From: Candidatus Gemmiger stercorigallinarum
Lineage (GTDB): Bacteria > Bacillota > Clostridia > Oscillospirales > Ruminococcaceae
NCBI GenBank assembly: GCA_019119495.1
Contig: DWWX01000034.1
Span: forward strand, 1 to 49,157
Direction: 5' to 3'
Length of the DNA: 49,157 nucleotides
In this document: in pieces, positions 1 to 7,517 of the stretch
Layout of the letters: every line of letters begins with the position of its first letter
Position numbering within the stretch: position 1 is the stretch's first letter
Made by a program: the position numbers and the translations under genes
Notes under the pieces: model-generated
The model's database searches: none
The model's input: only the letters and a program-made list of their open reading frames with translations
Told to the model about the DNA's origin: nothing

Positions 1-611
1 GCCTTGCCCACCTGGCAGACGCCGAAGGGCAGCTTGCGGCGGGTGGTGCGCTGGATGTTGGCAAAGTTGACAAAGATGCCCTGGGCGGTCTCCGGCCGCA
101 GGTAGCAGGTGGAGGAGGAATCCTCGGTGACGCCGATGGCCGTCTTGAACATCAGGTTGAACTTGCGGATGGGGGTAAAGTCGTGCTTGCCGCAGACCGG
201 GCAGACCACGTCCTCGTGCTGGGCGATGAAGGCGTCCATCTCGTCAAAGGTCATGGCGTCCACGTCCACGCCCTGGCCGGCGGGGCTTTCGCTGATCAGC
301 TTGTCGGCGCGGTGGCGGCTCTTGCAGGCGCGGCAGTCCAAAAGCGGGTCCGAGAAGCTGGCCACATGGCCGGTGGTGACCCAGGTCTGGGGGTTCATCA
401 GGATGGCGGCGTCCAGGCCCACGTTGTAGGGGCTTTCCTGCACGAACTTTTTCAGCCAGGCTTTCTTGACGTTGTTTTTGAACTCGACGCCCAGGGGGCC
501 GTAGTCCCAGCTGTTGGCCAGGCCGCCGTAGATCTCGCTGCCGGGGTAGACGAACCCGCGGTTTTTGCACAGGTTGACGATCATGTCCAGTGTCTTTTCG
601 CTGTTTTTCAT
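1..611 (-). CDS. glyQS: Glycyl-tRNA synthetase, dimeric class II type (5' part, runs off window)
   Basis: Charges tRNA-Gly with glycine in the cytoplasm. About 203 N-terminal residues are visible. They open [20 protein letters not shown] and continue with [20 protein letters not shown], the standard opening of the single-chain dimeric (alpha2) GlyRS of Firmicutes, archaea and eukaryotes rather than the split GlyQ/GlyS form. Two CxxC pairs (DCRACK and VCPVCGK) fit a zinc-binding insertion, and the class II motif 2 region begins at RPETAQGIF near the window edge. The ATG at 611 follows an AAGGAG ribosome site. The gene has its own promoter at 710-738. The C-terminal catalytic and anticodon-binding parts lie beyond base 1. 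Confidence 0.95.
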   Translation of the reverse strand, partial: MKNSEKTLDMIVNLCKNRGFVYPGSEIYGGLANSWDYGPLGVEFKNNVKKAWLKKFVQESPYNVGLDAAILMNPQTWVTTGHVASFSDPLLDCRACKSRHRADKLISESPAGQGVDVDAMTFDEMDAFIAQHEDVVCPVCGKHDFTPIRKFNLMFKTAIGVTEDSSSTCYLRPETAQGIFVNFANIQRTTRRKLPFGVCQVGK

Positions 612-709
612 CTTTATATACTCCTTACCTGCATGGCTGGCTGCCACACGAAGTTTTGCCGCCGCAGCTTGCGCGCAGCCTTTCGGCCCCCGCCCCGGCG
701 ATCGTGTTT

Positions 710-738
710 ATTGTAGCACACCCGCCCCGGTTAAGCAA
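710..738 (-). promoter_or_regulatory. Promoter of glyQS
   Basis: On the minus strand TTGCTT (733-738) and TACAAT (710-715) are separated by 17 bp. Transcription would start near 703 and give a leader of about 90 nt, too short for a glycine T-box. Confidence 0.6.
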
Positions 739-865
739 CAAAAAATCCCCCGTACCGGCGGACAGGCGGGGGGGGGGACTCCCCCTTCCCTGCCGGCTGC
801 CCACGCAAAAATGCCGGCGGGCAAAAACATCCCGCGCCCCAAAGCGGTTTCCGCACACGAAACAG

Positions 866-894
866 TTGCAAAATCCGGCGGCAGAGAGTAAAAT
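866..894 (+). promoter_or_regulatory. Promoter of candidate small RNA
   Basis: TTGCAA (866-871), a 17-bp spacer and TAAAAT (889-894) on the plus strand. No coding sequence follows before a strong terminator about 75 nt downstream, so the expected product is a short RNA. Confidence 0.5.
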
Positions 895-900
895 AGGAAT

Positions 901-974
901 GCGGGATTTGTGGATTTCTCCCGCAACTTCCTGACCGCTCCGGTGCGCCCACACCGGGGCGGTCTCCTTTTTTT
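901..974 (+). ncRNA. Candidate small RNA of two stem-loops
   Basis: The predicted start falls at about 901, on the first base of a hairpin (GCGGGA 901-906 pairing with TCCCGC 919-924). A short linker and a second GC-rich hairpin ending in a run of seven T (968-974) follow. Promoter, about 74-nt transcript and terminator form a self-contained unit in the glyQS/tRNA-Pro intergenic region. No start codon with a ribosome site lies inside. I do not recognise it as 6S, SRP, tmRNA or RNase P. The minus strand here is only the region upstream of the glyQS promoter. Confidence 0.4.
933..974 (+). terminator. Intrinsic terminator of the candidate small RNA
   Basis: A GC-rich stem (GACCGC-CCGGTG at 933-945 with its complement ending at 964) is followed by CTCC and seven T. 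Confidence 0.7.
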
Positions 975-1221
975 GCCGGTGCCCCCGTGAACGGCCGGTT
1001 TTGTCTTGGCGTCCGCTCCGCCGCAAACAGGCGCCGGCGGATGGGGCGCGGCAGGCGGGTCCCCTGCCCCCTGCCGGAGGAGCGCCCGCCAGCCGGGAGA
1101 CTTACAGGGGGGGATGCGGCTGGCCCCTGCCGGAACGCCGGGGGGCCAGTCTGCATATTGGTCTGTCACTTTGTGCCAAAACCCGCCCAAACAAGCGGCA
1201 GCGCAAAAATGGTACAAGCAC

Positions 1222-1257
1222 AAAAAACACCGCTCAATCGTAACATTGAGCGGTGTT
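1222..1257 (-). terminator. Terminator of tRNA-Pro
   Basis: A perfect 13-bp stem (1226-1238 with 1245-1257) is followed on the minus strand by a T run (1222-1227). It lies 25 bp past the tRNA 3' end. Confidence 0.85.
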
Positions 1258-1281
1258 CTGCCGATTTCCAGCCCGGCAATC

Positions 1282-1358
1282 TGGTCCGAGTGGCGAGAGT
1301 CGAACTCACGGCCTCTTGAACCCCATTCAAGCGCGCTACCAAACTGCGCTACACCCGG
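1282..1358 (-). tRNA. tRNA-Pro (anticodon GGG)
   Basis: A 77-nt cloverleaf on the minus strand: 7-bp acceptor stem (CCGGGTG with CACTCGG, one G-U pair), discriminator A, encoded CCA, TTCGA T-loop, and anticodon stem CTTGA/TCAAG enclosing ATGGGGT with anticodon GGG (reads CCC). Confidence 0.95.
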
Positions 1359-1390
1359 ATACGCCGGCGGTCTTGCAATCAGCATGGTCT

Positions 1391-1419
1391 ATTATAGCAG
1401 TCGGTCCGCCGCTTGTCAA
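1391..1419 (-). promoter_or_regulatory. Consensus promoter of tRNA-Pro
   Basis: Perfect TTGACA (1414-1419) and TATAAT (1391-1396) with a 17-bp spacer on the minus strand, as expected for a stable-RNA gene. Confidence 0.9.
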
Positions 1420-1577
1420 GCAGTTTTTTTCTAAAATTTTACGTATTCTGATAAAGGCCCGAAAAGGCCGAAATGGAACGCCGCCGAAATGCCGCGCAGA
1501 CCGCCGCCCTGCGGCGCCTGGTGCCGGGTGCGTGACCGCGCAATGGCACACGGGAACAAGCCCGGCCCGGCCGTGCG

Positions 1578-2135
1578 CTACTTGTGCGGTGCGCTGTCCG
1601 GCTCGTCGCCGCGGATGCGGCGCTGGTAGATCTGTTTCAGCCGGGTGCGCGCCCTTGTCAGCAGAACACGGACCTGATTGGCGGGCAGGCCCATGGCGCG
1701 GCCGATCTGCTCGCTGGTACAGTTTTCGAAATATTTCAGCCGCAGCACTTCCCGGTAGCGCGGCGGCAATTCCCGGATGCAGCTGCGCAGTTCCTCGCGG
1801 GTCAGCTCCCGCTCGACAAAATCGACCACCGCCGCCTGCGGGACGTCGCCGCCGGAGGGAAGGTCCTCTTCCAGCACGATGCGCTCCTGCTTTTTGTGCA
1901 GCAGCCCGCACTGGTGGCCGATCTCTTTCTTGGCATACGCAAGGAAGCGTTTGTTGTCAAAGCCCCGGATCTTGTCAAAATACTGGATCATGGCGGCGTA
2001 TGTGCTTTGCACAACATCTTCGGCCTGCACCGGGTCTTTCAGCAAATGCCAGGCGTACTTGTATAAATGGATCGCCGCAAACCGAAAAAAGCGTTCCATT
2101 TCTGCTTCGTCTGTCGGGTAGTCACGGAACGGCAT
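1578..2135 (-). CDS. ECF-type RNA polymerase sigma factor
   Basis: 185 residues, a usual length for group 4 (ECF) sigma factors, which direct RNA polymerase to a small regulon. Region 2 is seen at about residues 15-60 (FAAIHLYKYAWHLLKDPVQAEDVVQSTY, the typical core-binding and -10 recognition segment). Region 4 is at about 115-170 (IRELPPRYREVLRLKYFENCTSEQIGRAMGL then VRVLLTRARTRLKQ, the -35-binding helix-turn-helix). The first 14 bp overlap the end of the upstream XRE gene, so translation is probably coupled. No anti-sigma gene follows; the XRE protein may supply the control. The target promoters are unknown. Confidence 0.85.
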   Translation of the reverse strand: MPFRDYPTDEAEMERFFRFAAIHLYKYAWHLLKDPVQAEDVVQSTYAAMIQYFDKIRGFDNKRFLAYAKKEIGHQCGLLHKKQERIVLEEDLPSGGDVPQAAVVDFVERELTREELRSCIRELPPRYREVLRLKYFENCTSEQIGRAMGLPANQVRVLLTRARTRLKQIYQRRIRGDEPDSAPHK

Positions 2136-2493
2136 GCTCGTCGTTCCCCTCCTCTGTCCGGCTTTCGATCAAGGTCATCACCTGCCAGACAAGTTCCCTG
2201 CTGCTGGGCGAAAGCTCACCGACGCTCTGGGTGATCTCCGGGTAAAGATAACCGGGACTGCCGCGGTTCACACCGAACAGCAGCTCCGCCGCATCGCACT
2301 GCAGCACGTTCGCCAAAGTCAGAAGCCGGCTTAAATTGCAGGATGCGCGGCCCCGTTCCAGTTTGCTGATGTAGGTGACCGAGCATCCCATCGCGTCCGC
2401 CACATCCTCCTGGGTCAGACCGCTCTCCCGGCGGAACTGTTGGATCCGTTTGCCAAGTATGATCAGTTCCTGCGTATGGTCTTGTTTTTGCAT
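2122..2493 (-). CDS. XRE-family HTH transcriptional regulator
   Basis: 123 residues with a Cro/CI helix-turn-helix at about 10-68 (LGKRIQQFRRESGLTQEDVADAMGCSVTYISKLERG...). The acidic C-terminal tail of about 50 residues has no recognised domain and may mediate dimerisation or partner binding. The ATG at 2493 is preceded by AGGGGTG. Its 3' end overlaps the start of the sigma-factor gene by 14 bp, so the two form one transcription unit with the regulator first. A reasonable inference is a DNA-binding switch that controls expression of the sigma factor. The AT-rich upstream region has no convincing two-box promoter. Confidence 0.85.
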   Translation of the reverse strand: MQKQDHTQELIILGKRIQQFRRESGLTQEDVADAMGCSVTYISKLERGRASCNLSRLLTLANVLQCDAAELLFGVNRGSPGYLYPEITQSVGELSPSSRELVWQVMTLIESRTEEGNDEHAVP

Positions 2494-2885
2494 GGTACAG
2501 CACCCCTAAGGATAAAGTACCAAAATTGTCCCGCACAGCACCAGATTTATAATGTAAATTTTGACAAAATAAGTGTGTTTTAGCCGCTATTTCTCAATAT
2601 TTACCAAATAGCGCAGTTTGCCTGCCATGATAGCGGCTGCGCTTATCGGCAGGGCCGCCAACAGAAGATGGCGCCCGGCAAAATGCAGGCGCCATCGGTT
2701 CGGCATATCGGCAGAGTTTTGGGTGTAAAAGGCGGGCACACCGCCCGCCTGCGGGGCCGCACGGCAAAGCCATGCGGCAGGCCGTATCCCGTTGGGCGCA
2801 GACGGAGCCGGAAAACCGGGCCGCATGTTTCCCCCACCGTGGTTCCGGTGGGTTGGGGTCCCGGCCGTCTGCGCTTGCCGGGGCG
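2494..2885. other. Intergenic region with structured inverted repeats
   Basis: No gene is supported in these 392 bp. At 2583-2612 an AT-rich inverted repeat (CGCTATTT/AAATAGCG arms) lies upstream of the XRE gene. At 2796-2874 a 10-bp outer stem (GCGCAGACGG with CCGTCTGCGC) encloses two smaller hairpins (2808-2819 and 2833-2852), giving a branched fold just downstream of the DUF6514 gene. There is no T run after it, so it is not an obvious terminator. Confidence 0.5.
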
Positions 2886-3113
2886 TCAAATGAAATCCTC
2901 GACCACATCCATCAGCTGCCTGGGATCCAGCTGACCGACTGTGCACCGCCAGGACAGGCGGGCCGCCTGCTTTTTGTCCAGTGTGACATCCGAGACAAAA
3001 GCGCAGGGCTTGCGCGTCAATGCCGGCAGTTTCCAGGCAGCGATACCGTAGGAAATGTAGTCGCCCAATTCATCCTGATGCAGCTGTTCTTTCACTGGCA
3101 GATACAGGACCAT
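2886..3113 (-). CDS. Small DUF6514-like protein
   Basis: 75 residues without membrane segment or signal peptide. Sequence pattern (YISYGIAAW near 20, DVTLDKKQAARLSWRC near 45, and a final LDPRQLMDVVEDFI) resembles the short DUF6514 family of Clostridia, whose function is unknown. ATG at 3113 with GGAG in the upstream AAAAGGAGATC. It is flanked by a structured intergenic region on one side and a secreted-protein gene on the other. The family call is from memory of its conserved C-terminal VVED motif. Confidence 0.6.
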   Translation of the reverse strand: MVLYLPVKEQLHQDELGDYISYGIAAWKLPALTRKPCAFVSDVTLDKKQAARLSWRCTVGQLDPRQLMDVVEDFI

Positions 3114-3298
3114 CGTGAACGATCTCCTTTTCCCTCGCTTCCGCCCGCATGGTTGCCGGAAAGCCGCGCAGAGGGAGCGTTATAGGGGGACCGGTGCGGA
3201 AAGGCCAGCGGCAGGGTTTGAGGGCGGAAACGGTTATTTTGTTTTTATAGTTGTGTTTTCAGTTTATTTATGCTGGGGCGATTGGTGCGGAATGGCGC

Positions 3299-3736
3299 TT
3301 AGTTGCGCGGCACCGTGACGTTTGCACTGTACGCCTCGACGGTTTCAAGCAGAACGCCGTTTCGATAGCATTTGGCTACTGTGTGGGCGCGGTAAGTACC
3401 TGCCGCCAGATCACGGTTCGCCTGAGTTCCAGTCCCGAAATAATCCGAGGCACTCCATGAAAGTCCATCTACCGGTTGATAGCCGTTCGCGGCACTGTAT
3501 TTTTCAACTGTCAGCGTTATCTCCACCCACTTAGTACCGTCATAGGTAGATGCTCCGCCCTCTATATGACAAATGCCTGTGCTTGAATTATAAGTCATCG
3601 TTGCAAAAACATTTCCAAAATCCGAAAACCGTGCTTCGATCACGCCGCCGGGCGCTGCCTCGTCAGCGAACACATTTGCCGAGAAGCAGCATCCCAGCAT
3701 GCACACCGAGAGCAACACTGCTATCCATCGCTTCAT
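3299..3736 (-). CDS. Secreted protein of unknown function
   Basis: 145 residues. A clear signal peptide is present: positive MKR, hydrophobic core IAVLLSVCMLGCCFSA and a likely cut after NVFA (about residue 24). The mature part of about 120 residues is rich in Tyr, Ser and Thr and looks beta-structured (FATMTYNSSTGICHIEG, WVEITLTVEKY, GTYRAHTVAKCYRNG). Two Cys remain after cleavage and could form a disulfide. It resembles small secreted Firmicutes proteins with DUF6147-like sequences, but I am not sure. The gene is less GC-rich than its neighbours. Confidence 0.65.
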   Translation of the reverse strand: MKRWIAVLLSVCMLGCCFSANVFADEAAPGGVIEARFSDFGNVFATMTYNSSTGICHIEGGASTYDGTKWVEITLTVEKYSAANGYQPVDGLSWSASDYFGTGTQANRDLAAGTYRAHTVAKCYRNGVLLETVEAYSANVTVPRN

Positions 3737-3821
3737 TTTTTGATCTTCCTCTCTTTTTGACAGTATTGGGCCGAATTGCCGAACACTATCTTAGAGAGAG
3801 GAAACCCGAAAAACGCAACAC

Positions 3822-4559
3822 TCAAAACAAAAAATTTTCTGCTATTTTTTCAATTTCTTCTGTGGTCGCGTCCCCCATGATCTGTATGATGTAATCGTTG
3901 ACCGTCCACAACAGCATGCTGGTATCTGTTTCTTCCTTATTGTAAATTTGGGCTTGCCCTCCCTTTATTTTCTCTTCTGTAACCAAATGCATGCCTTCCA
4001 TGTCCACATTTGGTAGCGCACTAGTCAACCACACCTCGACAAACATATAATCATTGTCATCGCTACTATAGTATAAATGCCAACTATCACCAAAATCATT
4101 GGCCCTAACCTCTGTATATCTTCTTGGCACCCACATAATATCAAACGGTCCCGTCCAATCATCCGGCATCGCCACTCCGCTGCTATTTTCCGTTACCTCC
4201 GTCCAGGCAACGGCACTTCCATCAAACATCTCCAAAACAAAATTGTTGATCGCCGTGCGGGCGGCGTCCACCGTCAGGTAGACCCCCGTAAAGCCCACGC
4301 AGCAGACGATCGCCAGGCAGGCCGCCATCTGGGCCAGCTGTTTCAGCGCCCGGCGCCGGCGGGTCTTGCGGCCGGCGCGCCGCATGTCCGCCTGCAAATG
4401 GGCGTGCAGCCGCTCCATGACCTCCGGCGGCGGGTCCGGCTGGTCCTGGGCTTTCCAGAATTCTTCGTTTTCCTCGTTCTCGATCTCCAGCGCCGCCAGG
4501 CGGAAAAACTCTTCCTCCGCCTGCTGCCTGCGAAATTCCTCGAAATCTTCCCTGTGCAT
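3822..4559 (-). CDS. Anti-sigma-factor-like membrane protein with DUF4367 domain
   Basis: 245 residues from the ATG at 4559, which has GGGAG upstream; an in-frame extension further upstream lacks a ribosome site. The N-terminal cytoplasmic part (1-70) is acidic, then strongly basic (RRAGRKTRRRR). A single membrane segment follows at about 74-95 (LAQMAACLAIVCCVGFTGVYLTV). The C-terminal 130 residues (IMWVPRRYTEV... to IMGDATTEEIEKIAENFLF) form a DUF4367-type outside domain seen on many Firmicutes anti-sigma factors. No sigma gene adjoins it. The 3' half (about 3822-4250) is visibly more AT-rich than the 5' half, which suggests the outer domain diverged or was acquired separately. Confidence 0.75.
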   Translation of the reverse strand: MHREDFEEFRRQQAEEEFFRLAALEIENEENEEFWKAQDQPDPPPEVMERLHAHLQADMRRAGRKTRRRRALKQLAQMAACLAIVCCVGFTGVYLTVDAARTAINNFVLEMFDGSAVAWTEVTENSSGVAMPDDWTGPFDIMWVPRRYTEVRANDFGDSWHLYYSSDDNDYMFVEVWLTSALPNVDMEGMHLVTEEKIKGGQAQIYNKEETDTSMLLWTVNDYIIQIMGDATTEEIEKIAENFLF

Positions 4560-4724
4560 TTTGCTCCCTTGCTCTTCCCGGCCCACGCTGCGGCGGCCCC
4601 AAAGACGTTTTGCCGTGCCCGACGGCGGCCTTTTTGCCCCCGCGCACGGCACAGACACCCTTTCCCGTAACTTCAACGGGTACTTTGCCGGCAAAATCCA
4701 TTTTTGCCCAAAGCGTCCCAGGTT

Positions 4725-4753
4725 AAAATATCAAATTTTCCACCATCGTACAA
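4725..4753 (-). promoter_or_regulatory. Possible promoter of the DUF4367 gene
   Basis: TTGTAC (4748-4753), 17 bp and TATTTT (4725-4730) on the minus strand in an AT-rich patch 166 bp before the ATG. Both boxes are imperfect. The rest of 4560-4877 holds the metA terminator and nothing else recognised. Confidence 0.4.
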
Positions 4754-4810
4754 GGTTTATTTGGTCAACATGGGGGCCGGTTTGGGGCGGGCCATGCCTT
4801 TGCCCGGCAG

Positions 4811-4856
4811 AAAAATGCAAATGCCCCGGCACAGGCGTTAACGTCCGTGCCGGGGC
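4811..4856 (-). terminator. Terminator of the metY-metA operon
   Basis: A perfect 10-bp stem (4823-4832 with 4847-4856) just past the metA stop; a five-T run follows on the minus strand after a 7-nt gap. Confidence 0.55.
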
Positions 4857-4877
4857 GGCCTGCCGGGGCAGGCAAGG

Positions 4878-5834
4878 TCAGTCGTTTGCTTTGCCGCCGC
4901 GGCGGCTGTCCTTCAGGGCCTGGAGTTCCGCCAGGTCGTAGGGGGTGTTCTGGTAGACGTAGTAGTTCAGCCAGTTGGTGTACAGCAGGTGGCCGTGGGC
5001 GCGCCAGCGGAAGATGGGCGGTTTGTCCGGGTCGTCGCCGGGGTAATAGTTGACCGGCACGGCAATGTCCTTGCCGCGGGCCAGGTCGCGGCGGTACTCG
5101 GCGTCCAGCGTGTACTTGTCATACTCCGGGTGGCCGATGACGAAGATCTGCCGCCCCGAATCGGTGGAAAGCAGCATCGGCCCGGCCACGTCGCTGCGGG
5201 CCAGCACCCGCAGGTCCGGGCAGGCGGCGATGTCGTCCTCGTTCAGGCCGGCCCAGCGGCTGTGGGGGGCGTAGAACACCTCGTCAAAGCCGCGCACCAG
5301 CGGGTTGGACGGCCGGGTGACCCGGTGCTCGAACACGCCGAACATTTTTTGCGGCAGGTGCACCTTGCGCACGCCGAAATGGTAGTACAGCCCGGCCAGC
5401 GCCCCCCAGCACAGGTGGATGGTGGAGTAGACGTTGGTTTTGGAAAAGTCCATGATGCCGCACAGCTCGTCCCAGTAGTCCACCTGCTCGTAGTCCATAT
5501 CCTCCAGCGGCGCGCCGGTGATGATCATGCCGTCGTACCGCTCGTTTTTCACCTCGTCGAAGGTCTTGTAAAAGGCCTTCATGTGCTCCTGGGGGGTGTG
5601 GGTGGTGGAGTGGGTGGCTGTCTGCAAAAAGGTGATGCGCACCTGCAGCGGGCTGTTGGCCAGCAGGCGGGCCAGCTGCGTTTCGGTAACGATCTTGGTG
5701 GGCATCAGGTTCAAAATCAGGATGCGCAGCGGGCGGATCTCCTGGCTTTGGGCGCGCTCGCTGCGCATGACAAAGACGTTCTCGTTGGCCAGCGCCTCGT
5801 AGGCGGGCAGTTCACGTGGGATGATAAGCGGCAT
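4878..5834 (-). CDS. metA: Homoserine O-acetyltransferase (MetA family)
   Basis: 318 residues. Acylates the hydroxyl of L-homoserine, the first committed step to methionine. All HTS-family catalytic residues fall at the canonical numbers: nucleophile Cys142 (TIHLCWGAL), His235 and Glu237 (GHPEYD). Residue 111 is Glu (GAPLE), which in this family marks acetyl-CoA use, whereas Gly111 goes with succinyl-CoA; so the gene name metA is kept but the activity is predicted to be acetyl transfer. The ATG at 5834 has AAAGGAG upstream; an earlier in-frame ATG lacks one. It lies 73 bp behind metY on the same strand, whose enzyme uses O-acetylhomoserine. Confidence 0.95.
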   Translation of the reverse strand: MPLIIPRELPAYEALANENVFVMRSERAQSQEIRPLRILILNLMPTKIVTETQLARLLANSPLQVRITFLQTATHSTTHTPQEHMKAFYKTFDEVKNERYDGMIITGAPLEDMDYEQVDYWDELCGIMDFSKTNVYSTIHLCWGALAGLYYHFGVRKVHLPQKMFGVFEHRVTRPSNPLVRGFDEVFYAPHSRWAGLNEDDIAACPDLRVLARSDVAGPMLLSTDSGRQIFVIGHPEYDKYTLDAEYRRDLARGKDIAVPVNYYPGDDPDKPPIFRWRAHGHLLYTNWLNYYVYQNTPYDLAELQALKDSRRGGKAND

Positions 5835-5907
5835 CGGGGGTCTCCTTTGTCCGGGGATGGCTTGCGGCATGCCGGCGTTTGGGGCAGAAAGCGGATGCGC
5901 CCGGTCT

Positions 5908-7197
5908 TTAGATCTTGTCCAGCGCCTGGGCGATGTCGGCGATCAGGTCGGCCTTGTCCTCCAGGCCGCAGCTCATGCGCACCAGGTCGGGCTTGACGCC
6001 GGCGGCGGCCAGCTGCTCGTCGTTCATCTGGCGGTGGGTGGTGCTGGCGGGGTGCAGGCAGCAGGTGCGGGCGTCGGCCACATGGGTCTCAATAGCGGCG
6101 ATCTTCAAATTGCCCATAAACGCCTTGGCGGCCTCGCGCCCGCCCTTGACGCCGAAGCTGACCACGCCGCAGCTGCCGTTGGGCAGGTATTTTTGGGCCG
6201 CCGCGTGGTAGGCGTTGCCGGGCAGGCCGCAGTAGTCCACGTAGGCGATCTTGGGGTGGCCGGCCAAAAACTCAGCCACGGCCTGGCCGTTCTCGCAGTG
6301 GCGGGCCATGCGGACGTGCAGGCTTTCCAGGCCAAGGTTGATCATATAGGCGTTGATGGGGCTTTGGGTGCAGCCGAAGTCCCGCATCAGCTGGGCGGTG
6401 GCTTTGGTGATGAAGGCGCCGCCCATGCCGAACCGCTCGGCGTAGGTGATGCCGTGGTAGCTCTCGTCGGGGGTGGTCAGGCCGGGGAACTTGTCGGCGT
6501 GGGCCATCCAGTCGAACTTGCCGCCGTCGATGATGGCGCCGCCCACCGTGCCGCCGTGGCCGTCGATGTACTTGGTGGTGGAGTGGGTGACGATATCGGC
6601 CCCCCACTGGATGGGGCGGCAGTTGACCGGGGTGGCAAAGGTGTTGTCCACGATCAGGGGCACGCCGTGGCGGTGGGCCGCGTTGGCAAACCGCTCAATG
6701 TCCAGCACGGTCAGGGCGGGGTTGGCGATGGTCTCGCCAAAGACGGCTTTGGTGTTGGGCTGGAAGGCGGCGTCCAGCTCCTCGTCGGTGGCGTCGGGCG
6801 AGACAAAGGTGGCGGTGATGCCCATCTTGGCCATGGTGACTGAGATCAGGTTGAAGGTGCCGCCGTAGATGGAGCTGGAGGAAACGATGTGGTCGCCGGC
6901 GTTGCAGATGTTGAACAGCGCAAAGAAGTTGGCCGCCTGACCGCTGGAGGTCAGCATGCCGGCGGTGCCGCCCTCCAGCTGGGTCAGCTTGGCGGCGACC
7001 ATGTCGCAGGTGGGGTTCTGCAGACGGGAGTAGAAATAGCCGCTGGCCTCCAGGTCAAACAGCTTGCCCATCTCGTCGGAAGTGTCGTATTTGAAGGTGG
7101 TGCTTTGGATGATGGGGATCTGGCGGGGTTCGCCGTTTTTGGGGGTATAGCCGCCCTGCACGCAGATGGTGCCCAGGGAACGATTTTCGTCTGCCAT
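5908..7197 (-). CDS. metY: O-acetylhomoserine sulfhydrylase (MetY)
   Basis: 429 residues, normal for MetY. This PLP enzyme of the Cys/Met metabolism family makes homocysteine from O-acetylhomoserine and sulfide. The PLP-binding Lys is in HSTTKYIDGHG (about residue 205), and the family signatures YSRLQNPTCD near 60 and SSGQAANFF near 85 are present. The ATG at 7197 is preceded by AAGGGAAG. It is the first gene of a two-gene operon with metA, so acylation and direct sulfhydrylation are co-expressed and cystathionine enzymes are bypassed. The promoter is at 7273-7301. The short leader of about 70 nt has no visible SAM riboswitch or T-box. Confidence 0.95.
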   Translation of the reverse strand: MADENRSLGTICVQGGYTPKNGEPRQIPIIQSTTFKYDTSDEMGKLFDLEASGYFYSRLQNPTCDMVAAKLTQLEGGTAGMLTSSGQAANFFALFNICNAGDHIVSSSSIYGGTFNLISVTMAKMGITATFVSPDATDEELDAAFQPNTKAVFGETIANPALTVLDIERFANAAHRHGVPLIVDNTFATPVNCRPIQWGADIVTHSTTKYIDGHGGTVGGAIIDGGKFDWMAHADKFPGLTTPDESYHGITYAERFGMGGAFITKATAQLMRDFGCTQSPINAYMINLGLESLHVRMARHCENGQAVAEFLAGHPKIAYVDYCGLPGNAYHAAAQKYLPNGSCGVVSFGVKGGREAAKAFMGNLKIAAIETHVADARTCCLHPASTTHRQMNDEQLAAAGVKPDLVRMSCGLEDKADLIADIAQALDKI

Positions 7198-7272
7198 GGT
7201 AGATACTTCCCTTCTCTTTATTATGATTCTGGCGCCGGCGCGCCGGCGGGTGGATGAATAAATGCTGTATTT

Positions 7273-7301
7273 ATTGTAGCCTGTGCCAGGGCAGAATGCA
7301 A
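7273..7301 (-). promoter_or_regulatory. Promoter of metY-metA
   Basis: TTGCAT (7296-7301), 17 bp, TACAAT (7273-7278) on the minus strand. It diverges from the degV promoter 34 bp away. Confidence 0.65.
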
Positions 7302-7334
7302 GCCGCGGCCACAAAAATGTTACAGTCCGGCGGC

Positions 7335-7364
7335 TTGACGCAGGGCGCGGACGGGTCTTATACT
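7335..7364 (+). promoter_or_regulatory. Promoter of degV
   Basis: TTGACG (7335-7340), 18 bp, TATACT (7359-7364) on the plus strand, leaving a leader of about 145 nt before the ATG at 7518. Confidence 0.65.
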
Positions 7365-7517
7365 TATTGTACCGGCTTGTATCGGCCGCGAAAACCATTG
7401 AAAAAATATGCAGTGCACTTTTCCGGCGGGCGGGCGAAGGGCGTCCGCCGGAAAAAGGGGCGCCTTTGGCAAAGCTCCCGGCATGGGGTTGGCAGAGGCG
7501 CCGCGGGAGGGTTTGTT

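Noticed and set aside
625..1385. Several 110-225 codon frames on both strands
   Set aside because: They cross tRNA-Pro, its promoter and terminators and have no ribosome sites; they are GC-driven open frames.
7198..7272. SAM riboswitch or T-box before metY
   Set aside because: The leader after the promoter is only about 70 nt with no terminator/antiterminator pair or recognisable conserved core.
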